The notes beneath the pieces were generated by a model that ran no database searches, was not told the DNA's origin, and saw nothing but the letters and a program-made list of their open reading frames with translations. Shown in pieces: positions 1 through 7,935 of a stretch of 35,682 nucleotides of DNA (positions are counted from its first letter, which is position 1; the number at the start of each line of letters is the position of its first letter). Position numbers and translations under genes: made by a program. The DNA is from an uncultured Collinsella sp. (GTDB lineage Bacteria > Actinomycetota > Coriobacteriia > Coriobacteriales > Coriobacteriaceae). Location of the stretch: positions 1-35,682 of the forward strand of contig URHQ01000010.1 in assembly GCA_900547655.1 (NCBI GenBank). Direction: 5' to 3'.

Positions 1-237
1 TGCGGCTTCGGCTTCGGCTTCGGCTTCGGCTTCGGCTTCGGCTTCGGCTTCGTCAGGAGCGTCTTTGGCGTCGCTGACTTCGTCCTCGGTGTCTTCGTGC
101 GCCTCGTCCTGTGCGTCGACGGCCGAATCGCTAAACGAGAGCTCGTCTAGCGCAATCCGGTCTAGGCTCTCCAGGGCCTCGGCACACGCTTCTGCATCTT
201 GGGCCGCATCCTCTTGGCCCATCGTTTCATCTTTCAT
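1..237 (-). CDS. Acidic protein of unknown function, 5' part only
   Basis: A leftward frame opens at ATG 237, three bases after a GGGGGA ribosome site, and stays open to the window edge, giving 79 visible residues. The visible part is very acidic and rich in Asp, Glu and Ala, with one predicted short amphipathic stretch around residues 15-40 and an (Glu-Ala)8 run at residues 63-78. It has no signal peptide or membrane segment. This looks like a disordered N-terminal region in front of a domain that lies outside the window. I do not recognise the family. A second ATG at 222 is in frame but has a poorer ribosome site. Confidence 0.6.
   Translation of the reverse strand, partial: MKDETMGQEDAAQDAEACAEALESLDRIALDELSFSDSAVDAQDEAHEDTEDEVSDAKDAPDEAEAEAEAEAEAEAEAA
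4..51. repeat. (GGCTTC)8 hexanucleotide repeat
   Basis: Eight perfect copies of GGCTTC lie at the very left edge. Read on the minus strand they encode alternating Glu-Ala in the partial gene that covers them. Unit length is a multiple of three, so gain or loss of units would change protein length without breaking the frame. Confidence 0.95.
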
Positions 238-303
238 ATATCCCCCAAGCTCAATATCGGGACAACACTGTACCCAAAAACGGGACCCTATAGGGCCGCC
301 GCA

Positions 304-316
304 GGATTTGAAATCC
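304..316. promoter_or_regulatory. 13-bp palindrome at the start site of the left-edge gene
   Basis: GGATTTGAAATCC is a perfect inverted repeat (6-bp arms, 1-bp centre). It lies just downstream of the -10 box at 320-325, where transcription of the left-edge gene would begin, so it could be an operator. The function is inferred from position only. Confidence 0.4.
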
Positions 317-319
317 GAT

Positions 320-348
320 TTTATATATGCGCGTGTTTTTGAATGCAA
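320..348 (-). promoter_or_regulatory. Sigma-70-type promoter for the left-edge gene
   Basis: On the minus strand a TTGCAT -35 box (348-343) and a TATAAA -10 box (325-320) are spaced by exactly 17 bases. Transcription would start near 313, about 75 bases before the ATG at 237. Confidence 0.6.
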
Positions 349-362
349 GTACAACAACAAAA

Positions 363-397
363 AGCCCCGGAAAGCGGGCGAATCGCTTTCCGGGGCT
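363..397 (-). terminator. Intrinsic terminator after the DUF5692-like gene
   Basis: A perfect 14-bp stem (363-376 with 384-397) with a 7-base loop. On the minus strand it is followed by TTTTTGTTGTTG. It ends the leftward tetR/membrane protein unit. Confidence 0.85.
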
Positions 398-464
398 GCG
401 CATGACGCGCGATTGCGGCGTCGGCTAAGTTTGCCTACATCCAAATGTGGACGGAATAAACACG

Positions 465-1472
465 TTACTCGGCGTGCGCGTAATCAACCTTGGCGCGGCG
501 GGCAGTAGCCTTCTCCCAATCGCTGGTGCCCTCAAAGACATCCTGCTTGTAGGGATTGCGGCCGAGCTTCTTGGCACGGTAGGCGATGTAGATGATTGCG
601 GCGACGTTGGCGATCAGCGCGGCGATCGAGACCGCGGTGGCGGCGCCGGGGTCGAGCGTGGAGTGGGTCACAAAGATGGACTCCTCCTGGAAGTACGGGA
701 ACACCTGGGCAAACATGCACCAAATAGCAAGCGTAAAGGCGCGGTTCTGAATCCAGCCGCCCTTGTTCCAGATAAAGGCGGCGACGGTGGGCGCCAGCAG
801 CAGCGCAAAGCCGCAGAACCAGGAGTGGGTGGGCAGGCAGTTGTAGGTGTAGCAGAAGTTCCAGATATCGTAGGCGATGATGTAGACCCAAGTCATGTCG
901 GGCCACAACATGTCGGTCTGATCCTCGGAGGCGTAGACGCTCCACCAACCGGTCATGCAGAAGATGTTGATGAGACCGGCGATGCCGTTGAACACGTTGT
1001 TCCAGCCGGCAAGCTGCGTGGCACCCTCGGAGGTGACCCAGGTGGACTGGCCCAGGACAAAGAAGTGATAGGCGCTCTCGAAGTCGGACACGACGGCGAT
1101 CATGATGTTGATGGCGACGATCACAAACGGCCACGCGCGGAACCAATGCGCCTTGCCGATCTTGCCCCACTGGTACTTAATGGCAATGAAGCCCCAGCAA
1201 CCGGCCAGCGCCGCGTACACCTTGGCGTAGTGGAACCAGCTGTTCTGGTACACATGGGTGGGGTTGGTGAGCGCCCACTCGGCACCCTGCGAAACGCCGA
1301 CGGCGATGGCGACGCAGTAGATGGTCATGGCCAGCGGAGCCACGCCAAAGATGATGGCCGCGCCCAGTTTGGTGCGGCGGCCGACCTCGTTGAGCACGAT
1401 CAGGCCAATAAAGACCATGGCCCAGCCGGCCCAGTGGATAAGGGTATCGCTACCCCAAACATCGAACAGCAT
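465..1472 (-). CDS. Multi-pass membrane protein, DUF5692-like
   Basis: 335 residues starting at ATG 1472, with AGGAG six bases upstream. The protein is almost wholly hydrophobic, with about eight to nine predicted membrane segments, many Trp residues, and a short charged C-terminal tail (about residues 295-335). The length and Trp-rich pattern fit the DUF5692 family, which I recall from Coriobacteriia; no function is established for it. The gene lies 63 bases downstream of a tetR gene on the same strand and probably shares its transcript, so it is a likely target of that regulator. A transport or sensing role at the membrane is only a guess. Confidence 0.65.
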   Translation of the reverse strand: MLFDVWGSDTLIHWAGWAMVFIGLIVLNEVGRRTKLGAAIIFGVAPLAMTIYCVAIAVGVSQGAEWALTNPTHVYQNSWFHYAKVYAALAGCWGFIAIKYQWGKIGKAHWFRAWPFVIVAINIMIAVVSDFESAYHFFVLGQSTWVTSEGATQLAGWNNVFNGIAGLINIFCMTGWWSVYASEDQTDMLWPDMTWVYIIAYDIWNFCYTYNCLPTHSWFCGFALLLAPTVAAFIWNKGGWIQNRAFTLAIWCMFAQVFPYFQEESIFVTHSTLDPGAATAVSIAALIANVAAIIYIAYRAKKLGRNPYKQDVFEGTSDWEKATARRAKVDYAHAE

Positions 1473-1535
1473 GCTGCTCTCCTTTCACACGCCCGCGGCC
1501 CCTCTTCTGATCGCGGACAGTTTGGCCAAATGTCG

Positions 1536-2198
1536 TCAGTTCTGGGGCTTGCGCTCCGGATACTTGGCGGTATAGCCCTCGATGTGGAGCGTCGAGGCGA
1601 TGATTTCCTTGACCGTCTCGTCGGGCACATCGGGGTGCGTGCGGATATACATCAAAAGACCCATGATGAGGGTGTAGAACGTTTCGTAGACATGATCGAT
1701 GCGTAGCTCATGATGGGCGACAAAATCCACCACGGTGGTGTCGCAGATATACTGCGCCACGCGTTGGACCACGTTGTGCAGAAAGCCGCCGTAGAGCGCG
1801 CCGCTGCTCGAGGTCAGGGTACTCGGCAGCTCGTGGCCGCTGGCGACCAGGCGCTTAAAGAGCGGGGCGACGGTGTCGAGCGCGCCCTCGATATCACCGA
1901 CGATGCGGTTGGCATTCCACTGCTCGAGCTCGGAGATAAAACCGTCAATTGCCTCGTCCATGACGGCGGTGACGGCGGCGTCCATGTCGGCAAAGTAGTG
2001 GTAGAACAGCGAGCGCGTGCAGCCGGCTCGCTTGGTCACGGCCGATACCGATAGGTGGGACACGCCCAGCTCGGAGCTTACGGCGCGCACGGCATCGAGG
2101 ATCTCGCGACGGCGTTCGTCACCCGTCAGGCGCTTTGCCGCGCTATCGGATGCGGGGACGGCATCGACCACAGAGGTATCTGCTGTGTTGTTGCTCAT
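1536..2198 (-). CDS. TetR/AcrR-family transcriptional regulator
   Basis: 220 residues. Residues about 27-75 form the TetR DNA-binding domain, with the helix-turn-helix around residues 47-70 (SVSAVTKRAGCTRSLFYHYF). The rest is a helical ligand-binding and dimer domain with little conservation, as is usual. The first 22 residues are a low-complexity extension. It is the first gene of a leftward pair with the DUF5692-like membrane gene and is divergent from the large oxidoreductase. The 188-base gap between the divergent genes holds two matching palindromes that are the natural operator candidates, so the protein probably represses itself and one or both neighbours. The ligand is unknown. Confidence 0.9.
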   Translation of the reverse strand: MSNNTADTSVVDAVPASDSAAKRLTGDERRREILDAVRAVSSELGVSHLSVSAVTKRAGCTRSLFYHYFADMDAAVTAVMDEAIDGFISELEQWNANRIVGDIEGALDTVAPLFKRLVASGHELPSTLTSSSGALYGGFLHNVVQRVAQYICDTTVVDFVAHHELRIDHVYETFYTLIMGLLMYIRTHPDVPDETVKEIIASTLHIEGYTAKYPERKPQN

Positions 2199-2253
2199 GT
2201 TTTGCCGCCTTTCACCCTCTTTTGCCTGACCGTTCGCCTAACAGTCTTGAATA

Positions 2254-2297
2254 TTGTTGACGGTTCGTCAATACTATTTTTGACACAATGTCAACAA
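2254..2297. promoter_or_regulatory. Paired TTGAC-N5-GTCAA operators
   Basis: Two 15-bp palindromes of the same form lie at 2257-2271 (TTGACGGTTCGTCAA) and 2280-2294 (TTGACACAATGTCAA), with centres 23 bases apart, about two helical turns. The outer arms extend to a perfect 8-bp inverted pair, TTGTTGAC at 2254-2261 and GTCAACAA at 2290-2297. They sit between tetR and the divergent oxidoreductase gene. Binding by the TetR protein is inferred. Confidence 0.7.
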
Positions 2298-2386
2298 TGG
2301 CGGGTGAACGGCATGGGGGCATGCCCGGCCTGCAAAAAAGAGGGGTGCTGCGGTCTCGCCGGGCTGTGGCAAGAGAAGGGACAACC

Positions 2387-5164
2387 ATGATTCTCAACGG
2401 ACCGGGAATTAGCTACACCGAGCCCGATATCGGTTCGGAGTTCGTGCCGCCGCTGCCGGAGCATCCGCGCGAGGCCATCGTCAAGCTGTGCGAGCACTGC
2501 ACCAACCGTCTGCTGCATCGCGACGAGCTGCTGGGCTACGAGTACTGGTCGTTTGCCGAGGCCGCAACTGACGAGCAGGCCGAGGTACTCTGCAAGATGA
2601 AGATGCGCCGTCCCTACACGCTGCCCGAGATGGTCAAGCTCACCGGCATGCCCGAGGCCCAGATCGAGAAGATGCTCGACGATATGAGCTACACGGGCCT
2701 GCTCGAGTACAACTGGGAAAATCCCGAGCGCGCCAAGCAATGGGTGCTGCCCATGCTGGTGCCGGGTTCCGCCGAGTTCCTCAACATGCGCGTGAGCCAG
2801 CTCGAGGAGCACCCGGTCTACGCCAAGTTCTTTGAACAGGCATCCAAGGGCCCGCTGTCCAAGGCCACGCCGATGGTGCCGCCCGGAGGCGCCGGTATCG
2901 GCATGCACGTCATTCCGGTCGAGAAGGCCATCGATGCCGCGAGCACGTCGGTGCCGATCGAGCATATCGAGCACTGGCTCGACAAATACGAGGGTAAGTA
3001 TGCCGCCAGCACCTGCAGCTGCCGCGCGAGCCGTCGCGTGATGGGCGAGGGCTGCGCCGACGACCCGGCCGATTGGTGCATCGCCGTGGGCGATATGGCC
3101 GACTACGTGGTCGAGACCGATCGTGGCCATTACGTGACCCGCGACGAGGTTTACGACATCCTGCGCCAGGCCGAGGACAACGGCTTTGTGCACCAGATCA
3201 CCAACATCGACGGCGAGAACAAGATCTTCGCCATCTGCAACTGCAACGTCAACGTGTGCTATGCCCTGCGCACCTCGCAGCTGTTCAACACGCCCAACCT
3301 GTCGCGCTCGGCCTATGTCGCCAAGGTCGAGAAGGACAAGTGCGTGGCCTGCGGTCGCTGCGTTGAGGTGTGCCCGGCCGGTGCCGCTAAGCTGGGCCAG
3401 AAGCTCTGCAGCAAAAAGGCCGGCGGACAGGTGCCCGAGTATCCGCGCCAAGAGCTGCCCGATGCCACCAAGTGGGACCACACCAAGTGGTCGCCCAACT
3501 ACCGCAACGACAACCGCATCGAGACGCATGAGTCCGGCACCGCTCCCTGCAAGACGGCCTGCCCCGCGCATGTCGCCGTTCAGGGCTATTTGAAGCTCGC
3601 GGCTCAGGGTCGCTATGACGAGGCCCTAGCACTCATTAAGCGCGAGAACCCGCTGCCCGCTATCTGCGGCCGTGTGTGCAACCGCCGCTGTGAGGATGTC
3701 TGCACTCGCGGCCGTGTGGACGCCGCCGTGGCTATCGACGAGGTCAAGAAGTTCATCGCCCAGCGCGATCTGGATGCCGCGACCCGCTATGTCCCACCTG
3801 TGGTGACCCCGACGCGTGCCGGCGGCTTCGACCAGAAGATCGCCATCATCGGTGCCGGTCCGGCCGGCCTGTCCTGCGCTTTCTACCTGGCCGAGAAGGG
3901 CTATAAGCCCGTCGTGTTCGAGAAGAACGAGCGCCCGGGCGGTATGCTCACCTACGGTATTCCCAGCTTTAAGCTGCAGAAGGATGTTATCGAGGCCGAG
4001 GTCGAGATCATTCGCCTGATGGGTGCCGAGTTCCGCTATGGCGTGGAGGTCGGTCGCGATGTGACGCTCGACGAGCTGCGCGAGCAGGGCTTTAAGGCCT
4101 TCTACGTGGCTATTGGCTGCCAGGGTGGCCGCCTTGCCGGTATTCCGGGCGAGGATGCCGAGGACGTGACCGTAGCCGTCGACTTCTTGCGCGAGGTCAA
4201 CAGTGGCAAGATCGACGCGTTGCCCGGCCGCACCATCGTGGTGGGCGGCGGCAACGTGGCCATCGACGTGGCCCGCAACGCCTGCCGCCTGGGCTCCGAG
4301 CACGTTGAGATGTTCTGCCTGGAGAGCGAGGCCCAGATGCCCGCGAGCGAGGAGGAGCGTCGCGAGGCCATCGAGGACGGCGCGCACATCAGCTGCGGCT
4401 GGGGCCCCAAGGAGGTCCATCTGGACGAGACCGGCCGTGTGTGCGGTATCACCTTCAAGCGCTGCACGCGTGTCTTTGACGACGAGGGCCGTTTTGCGCC
4501 CGAGTACGACGAGAACGATCTGCGCCGTGTCGATGCCGACCGCGTCGTCATGTCGATTGGCCAGTCCATTGTGTGGGGCGACCTGCTGGCTGGCTCCAAG
4601 GTGGAGCTTGGCCGCGGCCAGGGTGCCCTTGCCGATCCCCAGACCTATCAGACCGCTGAGCCCGACATCTTTGTGGGAGGCGACGTCTACACCGGTCCGA
4701 GCTTTGCCATCGATGCCATCGCCGCCGGCCACGAGGCCGCCGTGTCCATCCATCGCTTTGTGCAGCCGGGCTCCACGCTCACCATCGGCCGCAACCAGCG
4801 CCGCTACACCGCGCTCGACCGCGACGATGTCGTGATCGAGAGCTACGACAACGCGAGCCGCGAGGTTGCCCACGTGGACCGCGAGCGCGAGAAGGCCGCG
4901 CCGTTTAGCGAGTACGTCGAGACCTTTACCGAAGAGCAGGTGCGCGCCGAGACCGCCCGCTGCTTGGGTTGCGGTGCCTCGATCGTCGACCCCAACAAGT
5001 GCATCGGCTGCGGCCTGTGCACCACCAAGTGCGCGTTCGACGCCATCCATCTGGATCGCGACCGCCCCGAGTGCTCCACGATGGTCAAATACGAGCAAAA
5101 GCTCCCCAGTCTGGGTAAGTACGCTTTGAAACGCGCAATCAAAATCAAGTTCGGTCGTAAATAG
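2387..5164 (+). CDS. Fe-S/FAD oxidoreductase, glutamate-synthase small-subunit type
   Basis: 925 residues from ATG 2387, preceded by AAGGG with 6-base spacing. An in-frame ATG at 2288 would run through the operators and is rejected. The N-terminal 300 residues are Cys-rich (CEHC, STCSC, CNCNVNVC). A 4Fe-4S motif CVACGRCVEVCP follows near residue 318. Residues about 385-480 form the Cys-rich helical domain of GltD-like proteins (CKTACPAHV; CGRVCNRRCEDVC). FAD (GAGPAGL, about 488) and NAD(P) (GGGNVAIDVARN, about 620) Rossmann motifs come next. The C-terminus has another cluster (CIGCGLCTTKC, about 872). The protein should pass electrons between NAD(P)H, flavin and Fe-S centres in the cytoplasm; the partner substrate is unknown. 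It is transcribed away from tetR and ends at a terminator. Confidence 0.85.
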   Translation: MILNGPGISYTEPDIGSEFVPPLPEHPREAIVKLCEHCTNRLLHRDELLGYEYWSFAEAATDEQAEVLCKMKMRRPYTLPEMVKLTGMPEAQIEKMLDDMSYTGLLEYNWENPERAKQWVLPMLVPGSAEFLNMRVSQLEEHPVYAKFFEQASKGPLSKATPMVPPGGAGIGMHVIPVEKAIDAASTSVPIEHIEHWLDKYEGKYAASTCSCRASRRVMGEGCADDPADWCIAVGDMADYVVETDRGHYVTRDEVYDILRQAEDNGFVHQITNIDGENKIFAICNCNVNVCYALRTSQLFNTPNLSRSAYVAKVEKDKCVACGRCVEVCPAGAAKLGQKLCSKKAGGQVPEYPRQELPDATKWDHTKWSPNYRNDNRIETHESGTAPCKTACPAHVAVQGYLKLAAQGRYDEALALIKRENPLPAICGRVCNRRCEDVCTRGRVDAAVAIDEVKKFIAQRDLDAATRYVPPVVTPTRAGGFDQKIAIIGAGPAGLSCAFYLAEKGYKPVVFEKNERPGGMLTYGIPSFKLQKDVIEAEVEIIRLMGAEFRYGVEVGRDVTLDELREQGFKAFYVAIGCQGGRLAGIPGEDAEDVTVAVDFLREVNSGKIDALPGRTIVVGGGNVAIDVARNACRLGSEHVEMFCLESEAQMPASEEERREAIEDGAHISCGWGPKEVHLDETGRVCGITFKRCTRVFDDEGRFAPEYDENDLRRVDADRVVMSIGQSIVWGDLLAGSKVELGRGQGALADPQTYQTAEPDIFVGGDVYTGPSFAIDAIAAGHEAAVSIHRFVQPGSTLTIGRNQRRYTALDRDDVVIESYDNASREVAHVDREREKAAPFSEYVETFTEEQVRAETARCLGCGASIVDPNKCIGCGLCTTKCAFDAIHLDRDRPECSTMVKYEQKLPSLGKYALKRAIKIKFGRK

Positions 5165-5181
5165 GTAACCATGGCCGGTAG

Positions 5182-5213
5182 GGGGACGGCGCAGACTAGA
5201 TTTCGCCGTCCCC
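5182..5213 (+). terminator. Intrinsic terminator after the oxidoreductase
   Basis: A perfect 10-bp stem, GGGGACGGCG (5182-5191) with CGCCGTCCCC (5204-5213), and a 12-base loop, followed by TTGCTTTGAGTTT. It separates the oxidoreductase from hypA. Confidence 0.75.
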
Positions 5214-5260
5214 TTGCTTTGAGTTTGCATCGCATCAACCGTTGTTGAAAGGTTTCTACC

Positions 5261-5689
5261 TTGCACGAATTGGGAATCGTTTATCACATCATTCGCGATG
5301 TTGAGAACGTGGCGCGCGCCAATGGCGTGAGTCGCGTTTCGAGCGTCACGCTGCTGCTGGGCGAGGTCTCGGGCGTCGTTTCCGACTTACTGCTCGACGC
5401 TTGGCGCTGGGCGGCAGATAAAAAGTCCATCACCGAGGATGCGGAGCTTATTGTGGAGCCCGTCGAGGCCGTGACACATTGCGAGGCGTGCGGCCGCGAC
5501 TACGCGACGGTCGAGCACGGCAAGACCTGCCCCCATTGCGGTAGCGGCGAGACATACCTGCTGCAGGGCCAGGAGGTCATGATCAAGCAGATCGAGACCC
5601 CCGACGAGGACCCGGCAGGCGCTGCCCCCGATGGCCCTTCCGACGCCCCCGACGCCGTCGACGCCGCCAACCCCCTCCACATCGCCTAA
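5261..5689 (+). CDS. hypA: Hydrogenase maturation nickel metallochaperone HypA
   Basis: 142 residues. HypA delivers nickel to [NiFe] hydrogenase (and in some species urease) with HypB. The protein must begin Met-His-Glu because His2 is the nickel ligand, and the codon here is TTG at 5261, with GAAAGG eight bases upstream. The structural zinc site is present as C74-x2-C77 and C90-x2-C93. Residues about 113-142 are an extra acidic, Ala/Pro/Asp-rich tail beyond the usual length of roughly 113-120. No hypB, hypC or hydrogenase gene is visible nearby, so it is an orphan here. It lies about 50 bases after the terminator of the oxidoreductase gene, so it either uses read-through or its own weak promoter. 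Confidence 0.9.
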   Translation: MHELGIVYHIIRDVENVARANGVSRVSSVTLLLGEVSGVVSDLLLDAWRWAADKKSITEDAELIVEPVEAVTHCEACGRDYATVEHGKTCPHCGSGETYLLQGQEVMIKQIETPDEDPAGAAPDGPSDAPDAVDAANPLHIA

Positions 5690-5694
5690 CTTGG

Positions 5695-5771
5695 TCGTTG
5701 GGGACGTTCTTAAACGACTAGTCAAACAAGAACGTCCCCAACGACTAGTCGTTTAAGAACGTCTCCAATGA
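5695..5771. repeat. Nested inverted-repeat element (REP-like)
   Basis: Segment A (5695-5722) can pair with B (5728-5744), a perfect 17-bp stem, or with C (5744-5771), a stem of about 28 bp with one mismatch. B and C meet at base 5744. The core GGGGACGTTCTT resembles the palindromic repeats that in many Firmicutes and Actinobacteria are linked to REP-associated transposases. It lies directly after the hypA stop and may also end that transcript. Confidence 0.75.
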
Positions 5772-6080
5772 CTACTTGCGCTAGAGCATAAGTCACGCTA
5801 ATAGTCAAGTTATGTCTGTTTAAACAAAATAGCGGCAGTACAAGCGCATTCACGCTTGCCTAAAATCGATATTAATGAACAGCCTGCTTGTATCTGTAAA
5901 ATGCGCGGCTTGATGAGCGGCGCCTTGGCGGGTAATGAGTGAAAAACCAGCAACGTAATCAACTTGTAACAAACCTAGACGTTTAAACAAATAATGCAAC
6001 CTTTTGCAAATTTAGCGATAATTCCACAAGCTAAACAGGTATACTTCCTTAATGTCGTGTAGGGAATACGTAGACAAAAA
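5772..6080 (+). promoter_or_regulatory. Long regulatory region before the PTS operon
   Basis: About 310 AT-rich bases with no gene. It holds two copies of the 8-bp palindrome GTTTAAAC followed by AAA (5818-5825 and 5981-5988). It also holds an inverted repeat TGCAA-CCTT-TTGCA (5995-6008), which is one mismatch from a catabolite-response (cre) consensus, and a -10-like TATACT (6050-6055) without a good -35. The layout suggests an activated, sugar-controlled promoter, but this is inferred. I see no sigma-54 -24/-12 motif. Confidence 0.4.
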
Positions 6081-6092
6081 GGAGGTTATGTG

Positions 6093-7082
6093 ATGGTAAG
6101 TATTGTTCTTGCTAGCCACGGGGACTTGGCTGCTGGAATCAAGCAGACGGGCTCGATGGTCTTTGGCGATCAGCCGTCTGTAGCCGTGGTCTCGCTCGAG
6201 CCGAGCATGGGCCCCGACGACTTCCGTGCCAAGGTCGAGGAAGCAGTCGCTTCCTTCGAGGACCAGGAGCAGGTGCTCTTCCTCGTTGATCTGTGGGGCG
6301 GCACGCCGTTCAACCAGATCAGCGGGCTCATCGAGGGCCACGATTCCTGGGCTATCGTCACCGGTGTCAACCTGCCTATGCTCATCGAGGCATATTCGCA
6401 GCGCTTTGACGCAAAGAACACTGCACATGCGATCGCAAAACATCTCGTGACTGAGGCTAAGGCTGGCGTGCGCGTCAAGCCCGAGTCTCTGGAGCCCGAG
6501 GAGAAGAAGCCGGCTGCGGCCGCCGCTGCTCCTGCAGGCGCCATCCCTCCGGGAACGGTCATCGGCGACGGGCACATCAAGATTGCCCACGTCCGTATCG
6601 ACACCCGTCTGCTTCATGGTCAGGTGGCCACCACGTGGACCAAGCAGATCAACCCCAACCGCATCATCGTGGTTTCCGACGGCGTTGCTCACGACGAGCT
6701 CCGCAAGACCATGATCGAGCAGGCTGCCCCTCCGGGAGTCCATGCCAACGTCGTGCCCATCAAGAAGATGGCCGAGGTCGTCAAGGACACGCGCTTTGGT
6801 GACACCAAGGCCATGCTGCTCTTCGAGAACCCGCAGGATCTGCTCAAGGCCATCGAGGCCGGCGTCGACATCAAGGAAGTCAACATCGGTTCCATGGCTC
6901 ACTCCAAGGGCAAGGTCGTCGTCACCAACGCCGTCGCTATGGGCGATGACGACGTCAAGACTCTCGAGGCCCTCAAGGCCAAGGGCGTCAAGTTCGAGGT
7001 CCGCAAGGTTCCTTCGGATTCCTCCGAGGATCTCGACGCCATGTTGAAGAAAGCTAAGGCCGAACTGGCCGCTCAAGCATAG
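6093..7082 (+). CDS. manX: PTS mannose-family transporter, fused IIA-IIB
   Basis: 329 residues from ATG 6093, seven bases after AGGAGG (a GTG at 6090 is too close to it). This cytoplasmic subunit takes phosphate from HPr onto the IIA His (H9 in LASHGD), then onto the IIB His (about residue 175 in RLLHGQ), then to the incoming sugar. The IIA domain covers roughly residues 1-125. A Pro/Ala-rich linker covers about 135-155. The IIB domain covers about 165-325, the E. coli ManX arrangement. It is the first gene of a four-gene rightward unit with the membrane subunits. The substrate could be mannose, fructose, sorbose or an amino sugar and cannot be told from sequence. Confidence 0.92.
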   Translation: MVSIVLASHGDLAAGIKQTGSMVFGDQPSVAVVSLEPSMGPDDFRAKVEEAVASFEDQEQVLFLVDLWGGTPFNQISGLIEGHDSWAIVTGVNLPMLIEAYSQRFDAKNTAHAIAKHLVTEAKAGVRVKPESLEPEEKKPAAAAAAPAGAIPPGTVIGDGHIKIAHVRIDTRLLHGQVATTWTKQINPNRIIVVSDGVAHDELRKTMIEQAAPPGVHANVVPIKKMAEVVKDTRFGDTKAMLLFENPQDLLKAIEAGVDIKEVNIGSMAHSKGKVVVTNAVAMGDDDVKTLEALKAKGVKFEVRKVPSDSSEDLDAMLKKAKAELAAQA

Positions 7083-7100
7083 TAAAGGAGGGTCCGATAC

Positions 7101-7919
7101 ATGTCTGCAATCACTATTCTGCTTGTTGCGATTGTCGCGTTGCTTGCCGGTATGGAAGGCATTCTGGATGAGTTCCAGTTCCATCAGCCGCTCGTGGCAT
7201 GCACGCTTATCGGTCTCGTAACCGGTCACCTTCAGGAGGGCATCCTCCTGGGCGGTTCGCTCCAGATGATGGCCCTTGGCTGGGCTAACGTCGGCGCCGC
7301 TGTCGCGCCTGACGCCGCTCTGGCCTCGGTCGCTTCTTCGATCATCATGGTGCTCGCCCTCAACGGTGGCGCCACCGATTCGGCAAAGGCCGTTACCGCC
7401 GCCATCGCCGTCGCCGTCCCGCTGTCGGTCGCTGGTCTGTTCCTGACCATGATCTGCCGTACCCTGGCTACCGCTATCGCTCACGCCATGGACGGTTGCG
7501 CCGAGAAGGGCGACTTCTCCGGCATCGAGCGCTGGCAGTACGCTGCTATCCTCATGCAGGGCCTTCGTATCGCCATCCCGGCAGTACTTCTGTGCATCAT
7601 CCCGGCCGAGGCTGTTACCAACGCGCTTAACGCTATGCCCGACTGGCTGTCCGGCGGTATGGCTGTCGGCGGCGGCATGGTCGCTTCCGTCGGTTACGCC
7701 ATGGTCATCAACATGATGGCCACCAAGGAGACCTGGCCGTTCTTCATCCTCGGCTTTGTCCTTGCTGCCATCCCTCAGCTCACGCTGATCGCCCTTGGCC
7801 TCATCGGCATCTCCCTTGCCCTCATCTACCTTGGCCTTAAGGATCTGGCCAAGCAGGGTGGCGGCATGGGCGGTGGCTCCGGTGACCCGCTCGGCGACAT
7901 TCTGAACGATTACGAGTAG
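7101..7919 (+). CDS. manY: PTS mannose-family membrane subunit IIC
   Basis: 272 residues, with AAGGAGGG upstream of ATG 7101 and 18 bases after the IIAB stop. It has several membrane segments and the typical N-terminal IIC sequence with the GGSLQMMALGWANVGAA stretch (about residues 51-67), which in this family belongs to the transport core. The C-terminus ends in a Gly-rich cytoplasmic tail. With IID it forms the sugar-translocating channel in the cytoplasmic membrane. The same IIC/IID pair is a known receptor for class IIa bacteriocins in other Gram-positives. Confidence 0.93.
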   Translation: MSAITILLVAIVALLAGMEGILDEFQFHQPLVACTLIGLVTGHLQEGILLGGSLQMMALGWANVGAAVAPDAALASVASSIIMVLALNGGATDSAKAVTAAIAVAVPLSVAGLFLTMICRTLATAIAHAMDGCAEKGDFSGIERWQYAAILMQGLRIAIPAVLLCIIPAEAVTNALNAMPDWLSGGMAVGGGMVASVGYAMVINMMATKETWPFFILGFVLAAIPQLTLIALGLIGISLALIYLGLKDLAKQGGGMGGGSGDPLGDILNDYE

Positions 7920-7935
7920 GAGGGGAGTGATACAT

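Noticed and set aside
447..1706. Long plus-strand open frame opposite the DUF5692-like and tetR genes
   Set aside because: Low-complexity Gly/Asp/Val translation typical of the antisense of GC-rich genes; the minus-strand genes have ribosome sites and domains.
2288..2386. N-terminal extension of the oxidoreductase frame by 33 codons
   Set aside because: It overlaps the second operator and lacks a ribosome site; ATG 2387 has AAGGG at good spacing and starts the conserved part.
3626..5287. 553-codon minus-strand frame opposite the oxidoreductase
   Set aside because: Antisense shadow with Ala/Gly/His-rich translation and no recognisable motif.
5772..6080. Sigma-54 promoter for the mannose PTS operon
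   Set aside because: No TGGCAC-N5-TTGCA-like pair was found.
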